This document shows positions 48,901 through 49,012 of a DNA stretch of 49,012 bases, one piece after another (the stretch's first letter is position 1; every line of letters begins with the position of its first letter). The stretch lies in NCBI GenBank assembly GCA_945875585.1, contig CAMCLK010000038.1, forward strand, positions 1 through 49,012. Reading direction: 5' to 3'. The notes beneath the pieces were generated by a model. The model saw nothing but the letters and a program-made list of their open reading frames with translations. It ran no database searches and was not told the origin of the DNA. Both the position numbers and the translations under genes were made by a program. This DNA comes from Candidatus Kuenenia stuttgartensis. Its GTDB lineage: Bacteria; Planctomycetota; Planctomycetia; Gemmatales; Gemmataceae.

Positions 48901-49012
48901 TCACTGGTCGGATTGACTTGGTCCGATCATCTGATTTGCAAATCATCGGTACCGCCACCCTTTCTCCTGTCGATCCACTCGACAAAACCAAGGGCAGCAA
49001 TGCCAATATCCT
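42906..49012 (+). CDS. Second giant FG-GAP / beta-helix / Ig-like protein (3' truncated by window)
   Basis: Open from ATG 42906 (GAGGA about 6 bases upstream) to the right edge, at least 2035 residues without a stop; the frame was checked at the start, near 46560 and at the end. Signature LEALEERAVPA (about 29-39), then FG-GAP repeats over about 2 kb (43170-45250, e.g. DLNGDGKSDF), a GTGYRVGD module (about 45465), a beta-helix (about 45800-47000), more FG-GAP-like strands, an anchor-like region ending LSPARDAGTD and VDIGAYEVQ (about 48640-48760), and the start of a C-type Ig-like domain (from about 48770, NIAYGQKSTV). Order and text match the first giant, so the two are tandem paralogs; this one lacks the unnamed repeat block. 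An Ig array probably continues beyond the window. Confidence 0.88.
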   Translation, partial: MGLFNRNVRKVSSPLVSSHRKPNSIRLALEALEERAVPAIEVTTLLENTNATLPLAGSLRSAIYFGSNDPSNTITFSDYLFTDSVGTIHSPTGLALGNFSGSGHNDVVTVSNLDPSLALATNGLGNGILTGAKSLAQTTANSTAIESGFINSDSVSDLVTLEGRFIRSYLGNGNGTFTKAGVVTLPSTGYTGLVLADLNNDGNLDVATATTGTAGSIVMSYGNGAGSFGSPITINLSSGNITSLSLADVNADGFTDLIATGSKSEIQTLLRDSSGVTFSPLAIKSSITGSLSSIALASLDTDSFTDAVVADATGSKLTILTSLTNGSFASKYSITLPAGSLPGQIRLADLNGDNKQDLVVPLKGLNKVFVYDGNGDGTFKPSAASVDVLTPSDIRIADMTGDGVPDIVAASASSNSFGVFRLGDINRIRTVDTTNTPVSLAVGSFDGVKGADVVTTTGLYNFNIPNVGGTYTANPGVSGLPITTPLLIKNTTPVNPLDPTRGIDHIEPADLNGDGKSDFVGINRASGTLQSAIGNGDGTFTAGTPVSVGVPATGLITGDFNLDGIIDSAAATTGIGGSILVVPGSNTGAFNELGKKAYSTGLNNVISLAAADVTGDNRTDLIALNATGSLVTLKRDTLGTGFVTPGVITAGTGTASGFAVADINGDLIADAVVADTANNLLRIYLGNSDGSFTAKSTISFLAGSAPGSVRLGDITSDGKTDIVVALPGIGQIAVVSGNNDGTFASAFRSLNAESVSDIRLADMTGDGKLDIVAALTNAKSFGIFQYGQTVTINPVATKQGVLVLNGSVGRLQFNNNTNLNIVGPGKFTEGAFANQYKLVIQSDIGIKQASIISGGTGYRVGDTLAQDKNDRTGGAVFTVIAINDTIDGSINGFGAITAVGVQNPGSNAEFRFDAMGNQLTSPTILAQANNAGLTHLTAFGPSVGTGAVISINPTNIGLASGLAQVQMQTPGKNTLSISGTEFGAGFQNSIFQGIGNLKLDNTRFSTFDKFNVNNNTSNYIFVQPGAGSLAVSNSTFIDAPQRAISMSGSGSLSITESLFENSGVQAINYVGGSTTILGSSFIANNAGAVQISGGNTTVTNTLFKDNVIFAGTDSALSLNGTNATVTSSVFEGNSGLNDFNQTLGGNSGGAAILALGSPLTIRSSIFTGNFIDNISTMNSGGGAVYNFNSPLVIDQCGFEDNGVSITGYPSTIPSTSTTTVAFFNLNPDLQPSPRYSGGGALYSGGQTTITNTYFNLNSVDSQVDYWQQSPAEATNPTEPQYSGGGALYLTRNLTGDTKNTLTNVTFTQNNAIQTANRADASRSANSVSSYPTTFSPRAIVLGNKFRSGTVGTANDVITSYLNGIEFQENQGGTKGFNNVDVPTGTLGTFLTKGFLDDNLAAVQFEDLVLGDFSALTFLQSDSKTPIGFTKFQGNYPTLPLGAQPVGAALADMFQLKYSSSTFRNDLLVATRASGATPAQVRTFTLDEVNSQTTLSFNPSFAPVDLSFDPIDIQISRVTRTVSPVGEKEFVAFVTGYDNSLGKGVLQKFTITQVYQGVVNNIPASITGTIIASAPTYFTGRPLAMSIGNIDNTDSRDDVAISTTDSILVFDGPTLFQQASLNTGNLFINDIGDITLKDINRDNLPELLVTFGINFRVGVYYNTGSYDFSNQTPQFFACSAFPVSIDAADMYGKGTTQLVVATSSNNFDIINPTGSLTSTGRGLNGGAMIIADGRIIAPSTYIDAYAFYPGASNTTMTNLTVTGNSLVNQFATSINRAFTNPNIADTGGIFVDAWGPPLLGSSTVQLQNTLNLGNTGINYLGSKFSNTFVNTSRSYTGATFRTISTNMFNPATSPGYSGGYAGDIVQSDLQASTDQLRLRTEDVSAIIGLTDLLGGGDSLIYQSRIKTVAIDRLSPARDAGTDVTGNVPTDARGLNRKIGYGVDIGAYEVQIGTKISVQSPLLRPADSSNPNVYFNIAYGQKSTVSVNTRAFDNVPLVDSITGRIDLVRSSDLQIIGTATLSPVDPLDKTKGSNANI

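Overview
The window looks like a planctomycete chromosome, most likely of the Gemmatales/Gemmataceae type. Three long secreted-type proteins share an N-terminal signature of the form LExLExRxxPA, two of them are giant FG-GAP/Ig-like proteins, and an ECF sigma factor carries a cysteine/histidine C-terminal extension. These are planctomycete habits. The lineage is inferred from protein features; there is no rRNA gene to confirm it. No tRNA, CRISPR array, phage or insertion sequence was seen.

Positions 1-7542 (+) hold the end of a family 2 glycosyltransferase, ilvD (branched-chain amino acid synthesis), ettA (ribosome-associated ABC-F ATPase), a YbbA/YbbP-like ABC ATPase and FtsX-type permease pair, and a small single-span membrane protein. 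Positions 7562-8697 (-) hold a small unknown protein and a pteridine-reductase-like SDR. Positions 8781-11899 (+) hold a DUF2760 protein, an Hsp70-family ATPase and a DUF6580 membrane protein, read as one operon that ends in two hairpins.

Positions 11976-14936 (-) hold a secreted FG-GAP propeller fused to a cyclophilin-type prolyl isomerase, preceded by a leader with several inverted repeats, and a PIG-L/BshB1-like deacetylase. A response regulator and histidine kinase pair (15045-17572, +) overlap by 4 bp. A minus-strand group follows (MBL-fold hydrolase, NAD-dependent epimerase-like protein, B12-binding-type radical SAM protein). Next come a degenerate metallophosphoesterase and an MMPL transporter (+), rpsT and an ATP-cone-like unknown protein (-), the ECF sigma factor (+), and a thioredoxin-fold protein with an alpha/beta hydrolase (-).

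From 29152 to the right edge the DNA is two tandem paralogous giant genes. The first encodes 4555 residues: FG-GAP repeats, a parallel beta-helix, a block of an apparently unnamed repeat, a chlamydial-type anchor-like region, 17 Ig-like domains in strict three-domain order, and a C-terminal FG-GAP propeller. The second starts 86 bp downstream with the same order of domains and runs off the window just as its Ig array begins. These giants, with the FG-GAP/cyclophilin protein that shares their N-terminal signature and FG-GAP subtype, are the most distinctive content. They probably act outside the cytoplasm as surface or adhesive proteins, with the cyclophilin as a possible extracytoplasmic foldase; that functional link is inference.
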